Of a DNA stretch of 6,410 bases, positions 6,254 through 6,410 are shown one piece after another. The stretch covers positions 1 to 6,410 of the forward strand of contig JAVBYA010000480.1 of assembly GCA_030824295.1 (NCBI GenBank), given 5' to 3'. The translations under genes and the position numbers were made by a program. Below the pieces are notes generated by a model. It was not told the origin of the DNA, searched no databases, and was given only the letters and a program-made list of their open reading frames with translations. This stretch comes from Bacteroidota bacterium. GTDB taxonomy: Bacteria; Bacteroidota; Ignavibacteria; UBA10030; UBA8401. Each line of letters opens with the position of its first letter. Position 1 is the first letter of the stretch.

Positions 6254-6273
6254 TATCAATGCCATGCTATTTC

Positions 6274-6294
6274 ATTGCCATCCCGGATGCCAAT
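6274..6294. repeat. Second small imperfect hairpin near the transposase
   Basis: ATTGCCATC and GATGCCAAT flank a CCG loop, giving two 4-bp stem segments separated by one C-C mismatch. It is similar in size to the inner hairpin at 6214-6230 but does not share its sequence. A role as a transposase-related palindrome is speculative. Confidence 0.35.
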
Positions 6295-6309
6295 GCTTTG
6301 CGCAGGATG

Positions 6310-6410
6310 GCGGACGGGCGATGATCGCGGGGCGGACGGGATTTGCGCGCGGATATTGCGGATACTGATCGCGTGCGGATGGGCATTTTATATATCGCGT
6401 GCGGATGGGC
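6310..6410 (+). repeat. Degenerate GCGGAY repeats running to the window edge
   Basis: GCGGAC or GCGGAT occurs six times in about 100 nt, at 6310, 6332, 6349, 6358, 6375 and 6401. Four are followed by GGG or GGGC. The last two lie in an identical 17-nt segment, ATCGCGTGCGGATGGGC, at 6368-6384 and 6394-6410, offset by 26 nt and separated by ATTTTATAT. The second copy ends exactly at the window edge, so the array may continue. No coding frame is evident in 6232-6410. Confidence 0.6.

Noticed and set aside
6368..6410. 17-nt direct repeats at the right edge as the start of a CRISPR array
   Set aside because: Repeat and 9-nt spacer are both too short, and the neighbouring motif copies are degenerate.

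Overview
The window looks like a piece of chromosome from a GC-rich member of the Bacteroidota/Chlorobi side of the tree, possibly an Ignavibacteria- or Kapabacteria-like lineage. Three clues support this and none is decisive. A TAnnTTTG promoter element sits ahead of one gene. A secreted enzyme ends in a domain resembling the type IX secretion (T9SS) sorting domain. The histidine kinase is closest in style to the PAS kinases common in that group. No rRNA, tRNA or CRISPR array is present.

Left part (1-3273, + strand). The window opens inside a coiled-coil/PAS/histidine-kinase gene that lacks its 5' end. Its ATP-binding domain is complete, but the phospho-accepting histidine is replaced by asparagine. 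Two small perfect hairpins follow. Next come a DUF2461 protein, an AT-rich block of 26-nt tandem repeats with an inverted copy of the unit, and an RluE-type 23S rRNA pseudouridine synthase whose ATG lies directly against the repeat block.

Middle (3274-3881). A 201-nt intergenic region carries a Bacteroidota-style promoter and a leader of roughly 110 nt. It leads to a small exported protein with a HEAT-like helical segment and a very strong ribosome binding site. That gene converges on the next one with 14 nt between the stop codons.

Right part (3879-6410, - strand). A secreted GHL10-family glycoside hydrolase (catalytic domain, fibronectin III domain, T9SS-like tail) lies downstream of an IS200-like Y1/HUH transposase of the REP-associated (RAYT) type. 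Just upstream of the transposase are a nested palindrome, a second hairpin and a run of degenerate GCGGAY-containing repeats that continues to the window edge. These could be the DNA partners of the transposase.

The genes do not form one obvious pathway. They read as ordinary housekeeping and envelope genes interrupted by two repeat-bearing stretches. The points most worth following are the kinase with a missing histidine, the repeat block between the DUF2461 gene and rluE, and the palindromes beside the transposase.
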